A stretch of 23,878 bases of DNA from an uncultured Collinsella sp. (GCA_902470805.1 CABRHX010000031.1:1-23878); one strand, 5' to 3'. Positions 6,378 through 15,160 are shown, counted from the first letter of the stretch. Notes: a model not told the origin generated them from the letters alone. Made by a program: numbers and translations.

Positions 6378-7721
6378 TTACTCTTGAATGTCGAAGATGC
6401 TCTCTGACAAATCAAGATGAAGGAGCACTTTGGTGCCCTTGCCCGGCGCCGATTCGACGCGCGTATAGGAGTGCGGCCCATAAAAGCGATGGATGCGCTC
6501 CGAAATATTGTGCATGGCCACACCGGCGCCGCCACCCTGGGGAGAGCTGGCGTCGGGACGGGCAGAGCGCTCGTCAAACAGTCTGGCGGCGGTACCCTCA
6601 TCCATGCCCACGCCATTATCGGCCACGGCAATCAAGATTGCATCCTCGCCGTCTTGGTGAACGGTCACGTCGATCCTCAGGGCGTCGTCATCGCCCATAC
6701 CATGACGTACGGCGTTCTCGACAATCGGCTGGATCACGAACGCCGGCACCAGCGTATCTTCCACGTCCTCGGACACATCGAACGTCGCAAGCACGCGGTC
6801 CTCGCCAAAGCGGGCCTTCTCAAAGGTAAGGTAGCGCCTGGTCTGTGCGACCTCGCGCGAGACCGGAATAAGCGATCCCGAGTTGTCGAGCGTGGCACGA
6901 TAGAACGATGAGAACTCACGAAGCAGTTCGCGGGCCCGCAGCGGGTCGGTGCGCGTAAACGATGCAATGGTGTTCAGCGTGTTGAACAGGAAGTGCGGGT
7001 TAATCTGCGCCTGCAGCGCACGCACCTCGGCGCGCGCCGTGAGTTCCTTTTGCACCTCGAGCTCGTGGATGGCGAGCTGCGTGGACAAGATCTCGGCAAA
7101 GCCCGAGGCAAGCGCGTACTGGGTACGGTCGACGGCGCGCGGGGTCTTGTAGTAGAACTTGAGCGTGCCGACGGTACGATCGCCCACCTTGATGGGGGCG
7201 ATAATGCCGGCGGGGACTTGGTTGTGCGAGCCGTCCGAGCCCACGACATCCACCATACGGTTGAACGACTGCACGATGCCATGTTCGATAACGTAGCGTG
7301 TGGCAAGCGTGTGGATGGGAGTATCGGGCAGCAGTTTTTCCTCAAACTCGCCCGCGCAGGCAAGCACGTTGTCCTCGTCGGTGATGGCCACCGTCATGGC
7401 GCGCGTCTCGGGCAAAATGCGCCGGCACACCAAACGCGCCGACTCCTGCGTCAGACCGCCCTTAATGTCCTCGAGCATGGCCGAGGCCACCGAGAGCGTC
7501 TCCTCGGTGTACTGGGAGCGCACCGAATCGGGATTGAGCGTCAAAAAGATAAAGATGCACAGAAAGATGCACAGCAGCGCGCAGGCAATCACCGTGGCGA
7601 TCGGCTCGATACCGGTCACCAAGGCAAAAATAAAGTACACCAGCACGCAAATGGCGCAGGCAACGGCAATGATGCGAAAGATTGATATTGAACTATCGCG
7701 CTGGGCGCGGCGGTCGATCAT
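6378..7721 (-). CDS. LytS-like sensor histidine kinase (pair 1)
   Basis: A 447-residue membrane kinase that pairs with the LytTR regulator at 5589-6305. Two hydrophobic segments near the N-terminus (about 14-36 and 41-62) anchor it. Residues about 75-215 look like a GAF-type sensory domain (ARLVCRRILPETRAMTVAITDE...GIIAPIKVGDRTVGTLKFYY). The His_kinase domain has the phospho-acceptor H243 in QAQINPHFLFNTLNTI. The ATPase domain has the N box around N336 (QPIVENAVRHGM) and the G box DNGVGMD at 368-374. GGAGG lies seven bases before ATG 7721. Its start overlaps the stop codon of the glycosyltransferase gene (ATGA), so the two are translationally coupled. The ligand is unknown; the soluble GAF-like domain suggests a cytoplasmic signal. 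Confidence 0.95.
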   Translation of the reverse strand: MIDRRAQRDSSISIFRIIAVACAICVLVYFIFALVTGIEPIATVIACALLCIFLCIFIFLTLNPDSVRSQYTEETLSVASAMLEDIKGGLTQESARLVCRRILPETRAMTVAITDEDNVLACAGEFEEKLLPDTPIHTLATRYVIEHGIVQSFNRMVDVVGSDGSHNQVPAGIIAPIKVGDRTVGTLKFYYKTPRAVDRTQYALASGFAEILSTQLAIHELEVQKELTARAEVRALQAQINPHFLFNTLNTIASFTRTDPLRARELLREFSSFYRATLDNSGSLIPVSREVAQTRRYLTFEKARFGEDRVLATFDVSEDVEDTLVPAFVIQPIVENAVRHGMGDDDALRIDVTVHQDGEDAILIAVADNGVGMDEGTAARLFDERSARPDASSPQGGGAGVAMHNISERIHRFYGPHSYTRVESAPGKGTKVLLHLDLSESIFDIQE

Positions 7722-8905
7722 TCGGCCCCCTCCAGGATACTGATCAGTTGTGCGTCACGCCAAAGCCCGTCCATGATCTTGGGCCAAAAGCTCTGGAAAC
7801 GCAGGTAGCTTGCAGCGTTTTGGCGCGCATAGGCCTTTGCCTCGTCGATACCATGGCGCCAGATGCGCAGGTAGCCCTCATGCTCGCGGGTAAACACGCT
7901 GCGGACCATAGCGGTCTTGCGCACGCGGTCGTCGAGCTCGCGCGAAATCCACGGGCCCGGGTAGGGCATGAGCGATGCCGCCGTAACGGGAATGAGCTCC
8001 TTTTGATGCGCGGCGAATGTCAACTTGGCCCGTTCGTAGTACCAACGGCATACATCCTGCATAAAGCGCGGTGAGCGCTTTTCGGACTCCGGAGGCAGAT
8101 GGCGCACGGTCCACTCGTTATCGAACCACACGTCGTAGCCAAACATGCGCATGTTAAAGAGGTAATCCAAGTCCTCGCCGCGGGTGATAAACGGGTCAAA
8201 GGCCACACGCGTAAAGGCGCGGGCGTGCAGGGCCATCAGGCCGCCGCACACGTAGTTGGAGCGCGAGATGCGGGTGCCCGAGAGCGCCTTTTTCATCCAA
8301 CGGTTGAACTCGATGCGCTTGGTCCACCAACGATGGCAGATGCCCGCCTTGTCCGTGGGAGCCAGCGGCGAGCCGTCGCGATCGTAGAAATAGCCGCTCT
8401 TGACCAAGATCGGCAAGCCCTGACGCGTCTGCTGCCCCAACGCATAGGTCGCGCGCTTCATAAAGTCGGCGTCGATGACAGTCTCAGCGTCATCCAAAAA
8501 GATAACCGCGTCATGCCCCAGCACAGCGGCGCAGGCTAGCCCCATATTGCGGATGGCACCGTAGCCTCGCAGGCTCACGCACTCGCCCGAACCCTTGGGC
8601 GCGATCTGAGCAACCCGGTCTGCGATGCGCGAGGCCTGGGTGTTGGTGACAACGGTGACCTTGAGCGTGGGATGCGCGTCGACAATCTCGTGCACGCGCA
8701 GCGACACATCGGCTGTGGCGGAAACGGGACAGACCACCAAAAGGATGATGCGCGGGATGTCACGTACCTGCTCAAGCGAGGCCAGGCAGCGGTCGAGTTC
8801 GGGATTGTCGGCGTTGAGTCGCGTCGAATGGTCATAGGTGCCAGGGGCGTTTGCGCAAGCGTCATCGCCCGCCCAATACGTTGGAATCACGACCGTGGCG
8901 TTCAT
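7718..8905 (-). CDS. Family 2-like glycosyltransferase
   Basis: A 395-residue protein with the start of a GT-A nucleotide-sugar transferase (MNATVVIPTYWAGDD). It has the metal/nucleotide motif IFLDDAETV (D138-D139) and the acceptor-side motif TRGEDLDYLF (241-250), followed by GYDVWFDNEWTVRHL. Such enzymes build surface polysaccharides, glycolipids or glycoproteins. It has no membrane segment, so it is probably cytoplasmic or membrane-associated. The sugar and acceptor cannot be predicted, and there are no other polysaccharide genes nearby. GGGAGGG lies six bases before ATG 8905. It is the first gene of a three-gene unit with a LytS kinase and a LytTR regulator, an unusual partnership. A strong terminator hairpin ends 21 bases before its start codon. 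Confidence 0.85.
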   Translation of the reverse strand: MNATVVIPTYWAGDDACANAPGTYDHSTRLNADNPELDRCLASLEQVRDIPRIILLVVCPVSATADVSLRVHEIVDAHPTLKVTVVTNTQASRIADRVAQIAPKGSGECVSLRGYGAIRNMGLACAAVLGHDAVIFLDDAETVIDADFMKRATYALGQQTRQGLPILVKSGYFYDRDGSPLAPTDKAGICHRWWTKRIEFNRWMKKALSGTRISRSNYVCGGLMALHARAFTRVAFDPFITRGEDLDYLFNMRMFGYDVWFDNEWTVRHLPPESEKRSPRFMQDVCRWYYERAKLTFAAHQKELIPVTAASLMPYPGPWISRELDDRVRKTAMVRSVFTREHEGYLRIWRHGIDEAKAYARQNAASYLRFQSFWPKIMDGLWRDAQLISILEGAE

Positions 8906-8926
8906 GCCTTACCCTCCCTGCAACAC

Positions 8927-8962
8927 AAAAACGGGGCGCCGCCAAACACAGGCGACGCCCCG
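8927..8962 (-). terminator. Terminator between the MFS gene and the glycosyltransferase operon
   Basis: The stem CGGGGCGcCGCC (8932-8943) / GGCGaCGCCCCG (8951-8962) has 11 pairs with one mismatch and a 7-base loop. AAAAA at 8927-8931 is the U tract on the minus transcript. The ribosome binding site of the next gene begins about ten bases further on, so this may be a leader attenuator as well as the end of the MFS transcript. Confidence 0.8.
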
Positions 8963-9076
8963 CGACCTAGCTGATTCCATCATACCCACTTGGGCAAATC
9001 ATTGCTCGCAAGTCGCAATGTTTATTGCGGATAACCCCAAAAGAGTACCGTGGACAGGCACAATAGCCGCTCGCTC

Positions 9077-10336
9077 CTATGCGGCATGCTCTGCCGCCCG
9101 AGTCATGCGGGACAGGCGGACCAGCAGCATAAAGCCAACGATCAGCAGCACGCCAATGGAAAGGACGCCCAGCGACGGGTTGCCGGTCAGCGAGGTGACG
9201 ACCGACACCAGGAAGGTGCCCATAACGCTTGCATAACGACCAAAGATGTCAAAGAAGCCGTAGTACTCGTTGGACTTTTCCTTGGGGATAATGCGGCCAA
9301 AGTAGCTACGGCTGAGCGCCTGCACGCCGCCCTGGAACAGGCCGACCATAATGGCAAGCACCCAAAACTCAAAGGCGGTCTTTAGGAAGAACGCGGCGAA
9401 CAGCACAATGCCCATATAGGCGGCGACTGCCACCAAGATCATGTTGAGCGTGCCCACGCGGCCGGCGAGCTTGCCGTAGATGATGGCGGACGGAAAGGCC
9501 ACGAACTGCGTAACGAGCAGCGCCAGGACCAACTGGGTCGAATCGATGCCCAAGGCCGATCCGTAGCTGGTTGCCATGGAAATGACCGTGTGCACACCGT
9601 CGATATAGAAGAAGAACGCGATCATGTAGACCAGCACGGTCTTGTTGTGGGCGATCTCGCGCATGGTGTGTCCGACCTCGGAGAACACACCGCCCACGAT
9701 GCGGCCGATAGTGTCCTCAGGACCGCGCTCGCGACCGTACTTTTGCTTATAGGTGCGAATGAGCGGCAGGGTAAAGATGAGCCACCAGGCACCAGTGATG
9801 ATAAACGACAGACGCGTTGCCAGCATGGTAGGGACGCCAAGAGCGGGGCCACCCATGATGAGCGCCAGGCAGATGACGAACGGCACGGTGGAACCGATGT
9901 AGCCCCAGGCATAGCCCGAGCTGGACACGGCGTCCATGTGCTCGTCGGTGGTAATGTCGGGCAGCATGGCGTCGTAGAACGTCATAGAAGAGTTAAGGCC
10001 GATGGTGCACAGCACGTACACGGTCAAAAATGCCATGGCGGACATTGGGATAGCCTGCGCCAGGCAAAGCACCAGGCCCGTGAGGAAGAAGCCCAAGAAG
10101 AACTTGATCTTGTTGCCGGCGTAGTCGGCAAGCGCGCCCAGAATGGGCATGAGCATGGCGATGACCAGCGAGGCGATCGTCTGTGCATTGCCCCAGGCGA
10201 CCACCAGGTCGGCCGAAGAAGCGCCGGTATTGATGGCGTTAAAGTAAATGGGCACCACCGAGGTATTGAGCAGCACGAGGGCCGAATTGCCCACATCATA
10301 CATAACCCAGTTACGCTCGAGCTTGGTGTATTTCAT
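9077..10336 (-). CDS. UMF1/Atg22-like MFS transporter
   Basis: A 419-residue polytopic membrane protein, about twelve hydrophobic segments. The N-terminus WVMYDVGNSALVLLNTSVVPIYF and the C-terminal motif LSRSYFGRIIPKEKSNEYYGFFDIFGRYASV match the UMF1 branch of the major facilitator superfamily, related to the yeast vacuolar effluxer Atg22. Bacterial members are thought to export or exchange small metabolites such as amino acids, but the substrates are mostly undefined. AAGGG lies nine bases before ATG 10336. The gene follows the phospholipase-like gene by 101 bases with no clear terminator, and a terminator follows it at 8927-8962. It may therefore be the last gene of the unit that begins with the second LytS/LytTR pair. 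Confidence 0.9.
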   Translation of the reverse strand: MKYTKLERNWVMYDVGNSALVLLNTSVVPIYFNAINTGASSADLVVAWGNAQTIASLVIAMLMPILGALADYAGNKIKFFLGFFLTGLVLCLAQAIPMSAMAFLTVYVLCTIGLNSSMTFYDAMLPDITTDEHMDAVSSSGYAWGYIGSTVPFVICLALIMGGPALGVPTMLATRLSFIITGAWWLIFTLPLIRTYKQKYGRERGPEDTIGRIVGGVFSEVGHTMREIAHNKTVLVYMIAFFFYIDGVHTVISMATSYGSALGIDSTQLVLALLVTQFVAFPSAIIYGKLAGRVGTLNMILVAVAAYMGIVLFAAFFLKTAFEFWVLAIMVGLFQGGVQALSRSYFGRIIPKEKSNEYYGFFDIFGRYASVMGTFLVSVVTSLTGNPSLGVLSIGVLLIVGFMLLVRLSRMTRAAEHAA

Positions 10337-10437
10337 GGACAGGGACCCTTCGTATTCGCCCGATATGCAGTTAGTTCATCGTACCCCAATTGTCCAGAAC
10401 CGCCGGTAAGGATTCGGCAAAGGGGCACGCACGGGCC

Positions 10438-11382
10438 CTATTCCTCGCGGTCGAACTCCTCATCGGCTTCGAGCACGCGACCGCTGTAGTTGACGTGACT
10501 GGTCACGGCATCCATGTCACCGGTCTCGATAAAACGTGCGACCGTGCACTCGTAATCGACCAGCGCGCGATCAAAGACCTCGGGGAAACTCTCGTTCGAG
10601 ACCTCGTCGGTAAAGGGATTCTTCCATGTCAGATGGCCCAGGTTACCGGTGCGCTCGGGCAGCTCCGTCGTCACGCGATGGGCAAGGCCGTCGAGCAGCG
10701 AGTAGTCGTGCACCAAGCCCTCAACCAGCGAGATCGCGCGCGTCTTTGCGGAGCCGGCCGGCTCAATCGCGCGGTAAAGTCGCTGCATATTGGCAACGGC
10801 AGCACCGTACTCCCCCGCCGGAATGTCAATGCCGTACACGCGTCCGGCAACATAGCTCATCAGCACGCCGGCCACGCGATTGATGCGATCGGTGGTGACG
10901 ATCTCGCCCGCCGGCGGGTAATCGTCGACCGTAGCGCCATCGCGTTTAAGCTGCAGCATCAGTACGTCCAGGTCGCTCTCGAGCACCGCATGGACCTGGC
11001 TGCCCGAATCCTCAAGCTCTGAATCGGACTCGACAATGCCAAACTGCTGCTCATAGACAAAGGGATGGGCGTTGCGGTCGAGCACGTAATGAGACAGCAG
11101 GCCCAGCGCAAAGGCGCGACCCAAGCTGGCGTCGCGCGGCAGCAGATGCGACACGCCGTCGCGCAGGCACGCGAACTGGCGAGACATGCGCGAGCGATGC
11201 ATGACCTGCGCCAGCAGCGTACAGTCGGAAACACGCGGTGTCAGAATGTGAAAGAAAAACGGGTCGGGGCCTTGGTTGCCCAAGATAAAGGCAATGCGCT
11301 CTTCATCGGACGTGATGACGCCCTGCGGAAGACGGTCGATGCTTTCCTCGCCAAACAGATGATGGGTGATAAGCGCGGGCAT
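10438..11382 (-). CDS. Zinc-dependent phospholipase C-like protein
   Basis: A 314-residue protein similar to the zinc-dependent phospholipase C family (alpha-toxin N-terminal type). It has the expected pattern of metal-binding His and Asp: H7/H8 in PALITHHLFG, D40 and H45 in NQGPDPFFFHI, and H98, D102 and H106 in LGLLSHYVLDRNAHPF. There is no signal peptide, so it is probably cytoplasmic, unlike secreted toxins. Many uncharacterised members of this type occur in Firmicutes and Actinobacteria, and the substrate may not be a phospholipid. ATG 11382 has AAAGGA five bases upstream; a GTG at 11412 is also in frame but would place that site inside the gene. It lies 92 bases downstream of the LytTR regulator. 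A weak promoter (TTTGGC, 16 bases, CATAAT at 11415-11420) may precede it. Confidence 0.8.
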   Translation of the reverse strand: MPALITHHLFGEESIDRLPQGVITSDEERIAFILGNQGPDPFFFHILTPRVSDCTLLAQVMHRSRMSRQFACLRDGVSHLLPRDASLGRAFALGLLSHYVLDRNAHPFVYEQQFGIVESDSELEDSGSQVHAVLESDLDVLMLQLKRDGATVDDYPPAGEIVTTDRINRVAGVLMSYVAGRVYGIDIPAGEYGAAVANMQRLYRAIEPAGSAKTRAISLVEGLVHDYSLLDGLAHRVTTELPERTGNLGHLTWKNPFTDEVSNESFPEVFDRALVDYECTVARFIETGDMDAVTSHVNYSGRVLEADEEFDREE

Positions 11383-11414
11383 AATGATCCTTTCGATTTC
11401 ATTCGATGCCACCC

Positions 11415-11442
11415 ATTATGCCCACCGCGCGGCCATGCCAAA
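11415..11442 (-). promoter_or_regulatory. Possible promoter of the phospholipase-like gene
   Basis: On the minus strand, TTTGGC (11437-11442) and CATAAT (11415-11420) are separated by 16 bases. The -10 box is good and the -35 box poor. It could allow separate expression of the phospholipase-like and MFS genes, or be a target of the adjacent LytTR regulator; neither is shown. Confidence 0.3.
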
Positions 11443-11474
11443 CCTGCGATGGTAAACGACGGCACGCAAGCCTC

Positions 11475-12209
11475 TTACGCAAGCCCCAGGTGCGACTTGA
11501 CCTCGGCGGCACGACGACGGGACACCGGCACCGTCGAGCTCACGCGGTCGAGCCTGAGCTCCATCAATCCCGTGGAGCCAATCTCAACATTGTGCACGTC
11601 TTCCAAATTGACCAGATAGCTGCGATGAACGCGAATAAAGCCCTCGGAGCCCAAGCGACGCTCGAGCGAAGAGATCGACTCATTGATCAGGTAGGTTCCC
11701 TCGGCACAGATGGCGTTGCAAAAATCGGCGCGCGCCTCAAAGTAGCAGATGTCTGCGGCGGGAATGAACACCTTTTTGCCCCCGCGGTCCACCGTCAGAC
11801 GCAAAGGCTGGCGCGGAGCGTGGATAACACGGCGGGCACCCAAGGCTGCCTCGATCTTGTCGAGTGCCTTTGACAGGCGTGCGTCCTCGACCGGCTTGAC
11901 GACATAGTCGACCGCATCGAGGTTATACGCATCGGCGGCAAACTCGGCAAACGCCGTCACAAACACAACCACCGGCGGCGTCTTTAGGTTCTGCAGCGTC
12001 TCGGCAAGCTCAATTCCCGAGCGGCCGGGCATCGTGATGTCCAAAAACAACACGTTGGGCTTGTTCGAGAGAATCGACTCCACGGCCTCGGTGACATTGC
12101 CCGCCTCGGCAATCTGGCCCACACGCGTATCCTTTTCCAACAGATAGCGTAGCTCAGCCCTAATGGGAGGTTCGTCATCAACCACCAAGATGTTCCAGCC
12201 TTCGGACAT
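11475..12209 (-). CDS. LytTR-family response regulator (pair 2)
   Basis: This 244-residue response regulator is paralogous to the one at 5589-6305. The receiver domain shows the acidic pair D11-D12, phospho-acceptor D57 (VLFLDITMPG), the switch region FVTAFAE and the Lys in VVKPVED. The C-terminal LytTR domain (about 140-240) has KKVFIPAADICYF...FIRVHRSYLVNL...VPVSRRR. The AxxxL and PVSRRR ends are nearly the same as in pair 1, while the recognition strands differ, so the two may bind different sites. GAGGGG lies eight bases before ATG 12209. It follows its kinase by 38 bases and almost certainly shares a transcript with it. The phospholipase-like and MFS genes lie downstream in the same direction. 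Confidence 0.95.
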   Translation of the reverse strand: MSEGWNILVVDDEPPIRAELRYLLEKDTRVGQIAEAGNVTEAVESILSNKPNVLFLDITMPGRSGIELAETLQNLKTPPVVVFVTAFAEFAADAYNLDAVDYVVKPVEDARLSKALDKIEAALGARRVIHAPRQPLRLTVDRGGKKVFIPAADICYFEARADFCNAICAEGTYLINESISSLERRLGSEGFIRVHRSYLVNLEDVHNVEIGSTGLMELRLDRVSSTVPVSRRRAAEVKSHLGLA

Positions 12210-12247
12210 ATGTGCTTCCCCTCTTTTTCTCTCAATCCAACCGCGTG

Positions 12248-13633
12248 CTACGCCGTCAACGGCGCCGGCTCATGCGGCTCGCCGTTCAGCTCGACGATGA
12301 CCTGCGTTCCCACGCCCTCCTGGGACTTCACGCGCATGCCGGAATCTTCTCCGTAAAAGAAATGGATGCGCTGAAGCACGTTGAAGAGCGCCAGGCCGCA
12401 ACCTCGCTTGACGGAGCCGTCGGCGGTAATGCTCTCGGGCTCCTCCAGGCGATGTTGCTCAAACAGATGCGCGCAGACTTCTTCGCTCATACCGATGCCG
12501 TCGTCCTCGACGATGATCTCCAAACCGTCATCGGTCTCGAAAGCCCTAACATGAATAGAAAGCGGCTCGGTCTCGCGCTGCGCGTGCTTGATGCAGTTTT
12601 CGAGCAACGGCTGCAAGATAAACGGCGGCACCATGCAATCGCGCACCTCAAAGTCGATATCGACCGAGACGCGCAGACGGCCGTCGCCATAACGAGCCTG
12701 CATAAGATTGATATAGCGAGTGCCCTGTTCCACCTCGTGCTCGAGCGTTGTGAGGGTATCGGAATCAGAAAGCGTCTGACGGTAGTAGTTGGAGAAGTCG
12801 ATCAGCAGCGATCGCGCCTTGTCGGGCTCGGTTCGAACGAGCGACACGATGGTGCTGATGGTGTTAAACAGAAAATGAGGATCGACCTGCGATTGCAAGG
12901 CGCGCAGCTCCACGCGGGCCGTAAGCTCGTCCTGGCGCTCGAGCTCAAAGCTCGCAAGCTGCGTGGAAATGAGGTCGGCAAAGCCCGAGGCAAGCGCCGT
13001 CTGGCGCATATCGATGCTGCTCAGACGGGGATAATACAGCTCGAGCGTGCCCACGCAATGCCCGCGCACGGTAAGCGGTGCGACAATACCGGCGCGCAGG
13101 CGCGGAAAGTAGCCACCTGTCTCGGTCGAGGCATCGCGCGAGAACACGCTTTGCTCACCGCTGTTGATCACGTTGAGCGTAGTCCGCAGCACCACCGGGG
13201 TGCCCGCGGGGCATTTTGCCGAGTCCTCGCCCCAGCTTGCCAACACCTGCTTGCCGTCGGTAAAGCAGATGGCAGAGGCGATAGTTTCGGACAGGATGAT
13301 CTTAGAGGCGCCCAGGGCAGCTTCGGGCGTAAGGCCGCGCGACGTGTAGGCGAATATTTTTGAAGCGATGGCGAGCGTGCGGTCGGTTGCGCTCGATGTG
13401 AGGTCGTCGGGAACGACAAAGACGTACGAGAAGAAGAAGCACAGCATGACCAAGCCGGCAATGACGACAACGGCCGGAACGGGATTGGGATTATCGGTTA
13501 GATCCCAGATGAGCAGCAGGATAAGCAGCGGAACGACAATACCGAGCAAGATGGCTTGAACCACATGCTGAGCGGTACGAAAGACCTTGGTAGAGTTGTA
13601 GCTCTTGCCCAGAATCAGCCTATTGAGATCCAC
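12248..13633 (-). CDS. LytS-like sensor histidine kinase (pair 2)
   Basis: A kinase of about 461 residues, paralogous to that at 6378-7721. Two hydrophobic segments (about 27-44 and 53-74) are followed by a GAF-like domain (about 85-225, with AICFTDGKQVLASWG and RAGIVAPLTVRGHCVGTLELYY). The phospho-acceptor is H253 in QSQVDPHFLFNTISTI, and the ATPase domain has QPLLENCIKHAQ and EDDGIGMSEE. The start needs a decision. ATG at 13639 abuts AAGGAG with no spacing, whereas GTG at 13633, two codons later, has the same AAGGAG six bases upstream. I prefer GTG; the difference is only two residues. A longer frame from 13663 or 13702 would overlap the terminator of the preceding gene. It leads an operon with the regulator at 11475-12209. 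Confidence 0.93.
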   Translation of the reverse strand: MDLNRLILGKSYNSTKVFRTAQHVVQAILLGIVVPLLILLLIWDLTDNPNPVPAVVVIAGLVMLCFFFSYVFVVPDDLTSSATDRTLAIASKIFAYTSRGLTPEAALGASKIILSETIASAICFTDGKQVLASWGEDSAKCPAGTPVVLRTTLNVINSGEQSVFSRDASTETGGYFPRLRAGIVAPLTVRGHCVGTLELYYPRLSSIDMRQTALASGFADLISTQLASFELERQDELTARVELRALQSQVDPHFLFNTISTIVSLVRTEPDKARSLLIDFSNYYRQTLSDSDTLTTLEHEVEQGTRYINLMQARYGDGRLRVSVDIDFEVRDCMVPPFILQPLLENCIKHAQRETEPLSIHVRAFETDDGLEIIVEDDGIGMSEEVCAHLFEQHRLEEPESITADGSVKRGCGLALFNVLQRIHFFYGEDSGMRVKSQEGVGTQVIVELNGEPHEPAPLTA

Positions 13634-13667
13634 CGTCATCTCCTTCTTACCGACGCACCCCATAGCA

Positions 13668-13693
13668 ATAAAGAGGGCCGCAAGCGACCCTCT
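13668..13693 (-). terminator. Terminator between the amidohydrolase and the second LytS gene
   Basis: On the minus strand, AGAGGGTCGC pairs with GCGGCCCTCT (13672-13693, one T-G wobble) around a two-base tip and is followed by TTATT. It lies about 60 bases past the amidohydrolase stop codon and only about 30 bases before the kinase start, so it could also act as a leader attenuator. A perfect palindrome ATTGCATTATGCAAT (13696-13710) lies just upstream of it. Confidence 0.7.
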
Positions 13694-13751
13694 CCATTGC
13701 ATTATGCAATCAAATACTGTGTTTTACATCAAGCCATCGATGAACGGTAGC

Positions 13752-15029
13752 TTAGGCGCTGTACTTGTTTGCCTCGCCGAAGGTGCCGCCCTCGACAATC
13801 CAGCCGTCCTTCATGATGACGTCCATGTTGTCGGTGTTGAGCACGTGGATGTCGGCGGCGACGTCACCGTTGACGACCAGCAGGTCGGCGCACTTGCCGG
13901 CCTCGATGGAACCGGTCTCGTCCTCGATGTGGCACATCTTGGCACCGTTGAGGGTGGCGCAGGTGATGGTCTCGACCGGAGTGAAGCCGATCTTGTCGAC
14001 GAACTCGTACATCTCCTCGATGGAGCAAGTGCCGTACGGGGTGACGAAGGAGAAGGAGTCGGAGCCGATCGTCATGACGACGCCGCGCTTCTTGGCCTCG
14101 CGCAGGCAGTCGTAGTTGCGCTGCAGCTCCTTCTCGACCAGGGTGCCCTCGTACTTGTCGTGCAGCTCGGGGACGTAGACGGGCGGATAGGTGGCGTACC
14201 AGGTGGGCAGGAAGGCGATCGTCGGGGTGAAGAAGGTGCCCTGCTCGGCCATGAGGTCCATGGTGCGCTCATCGATATCGAAGCCGTGGATCAGCTGCTC
14301 GCAGCCAAAGCGGACGGAATCGTAGGCAGCGGCGTGGTTGTTGTAGCAGTGGCTCCACACGGGGATGCCGACCATCTTGGCCTCTTCGACCACAGCCTGA
14401 ATCTCCTCGGAGCAGTAGTGCTGGTCGCGGCCGGAGTCCCAGCGCCAGATGCCGCCACCGGTAGCCCAGATCTTGATGGCATCGGGGTTCTCGCGCAGGC
14501 GACGACGGACGGCCTTGCGCAGATCCCAAGGACCGTCGACCTGATCGCCCCAGGGGTGCGATTCCTTGTTGAGCTCCTGGCTGCAGTGGTGGGAGTCGCC
14601 GTGGCCGGCAACGCGGCAGAAGCCAAGGCCGGTGGCCAGAACGCGCGGGCCCTTGAAGACGCCCTTGTCGATGCAGTCACGGATCTGGATACCAAAGCGG
14701 CCGATCTCGCAGACGGTGGTGAGGCCGTGGGTGAGGCAGTCGTAGGCCTGCTTGACGGCGACGGCCTGCTTCTCGAGAAGCGGCTGCATGACCCAGTCGG
14801 TGTCATCGTCGGTCAAGTTGCCCGAGAAGTGCAGGTGGGTGTCGATCAGGCCGGGAAGGACGGTCTTGCCGGCGGCGTCGATGACCTCAACGCCCTCGGG
14901 AAGGTCCTGCATGGCGCCGGCGTACTCGATCTTGCCGTTGTCGTCGACGAGAACGAGGGAGTTCTCGACCGGCTCGGCACCGGTACCGTCGATGAGCTTG
15001 CCGCCAACGATTGCATACTTAGTGGACAT
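13752..15029 (-). CDS. Metal-dependent amidohydrolase (imidazolonepropionase/prolidase-like)
   Basis: A 425-residue cytoplasmic hydrolase of the amidohydrolase superfamily. It shows the full binuclear metal set: H65-x-H67 in GLIDTHLHFSG, K186 in the AIKIWATGGG motif (the Lys that is carboxylated in the prolidase-like branch), H227, H248 in LIHGFDID, and D324 in IGSDSF. The ends are typical (IVGGKLIDGTG at the N-terminus and GSIEAGKCADLLVVNGD near the C-terminus). Related enzymes hydrolyse cyclic amides such as imidazolonepropionate, or Xaa-Pro and N-acyl amino acids. The exact substrate is not decided by these motifs. A near-perfect AAGGAGG lies four bases before ATG 15029. It follows the amino acid permease gene by 131 bases with no terminator, so uptake and hydrolysis are probably linked. 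Confidence 0.9.
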   Translation of the reverse strand: MSTKYAIVGGKLIDGTGAEPVENSLVLVDDNGKIEYAGAMQDLPEGVEVIDAAGKTVLPGLIDTHLHFSGNLTDDDTDWVMQPLLEKQAVAVKQAYDCLTHGLTTVCEIGRFGIQIRDCIDKGVFKGPRVLATGLGFCRVAGHGDSHHCSQELNKESHPWGDQVDGPWDLRKAVRRRLRENPDAIKIWATGGGIWRWDSGRDQHYCSEEIQAVVEEAKMVGIPVWSHCYNNHAAAYDSVRFGCEQLIHGFDIDERTMDLMAEQGTFFTPTIAFLPTWYATYPPVYVPELHDKYEGTLVEKELQRNYDCLREAKKRGVVMTIGSDSFSFVTPYGTCSIEEMYEFVDKIGFTPVETITCATLNGAKMCHIEDETGSIEAGKCADLLVVNGDVAADIHVLNTDNMDVIMKDGWIVEGGTFGEANKYSA

Positions 15030-15160
15030 GGTTCCTCCTTATGGATCCATATAGTGGGCGAGGCCGCGTTGGGTTAAGGCCTCACAAAGCTACCCAAGTG
15101 GCGCCGGGTTCGGCGCGCGGAAGAGAGGGTCCCGCGCACCTGATCCGCCCCGGCTCGGCG

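Noticed and set aside
9590..10489. A 299-residue + strand frame opposite the MFS transporter
   Set aside because: It mirrors the transporter gene and is full of His, Gly, Asp and Gln repeats typical of antisense readings.
10438..11382. Secreted alpha-toxin-like virulence factor
   Set aside because: The metal-binding pattern fits the family, but there is no signal peptide or membrane-binding C2-like domain, so a cytoplasmic enzyme of unknown substrate is the safer reading.
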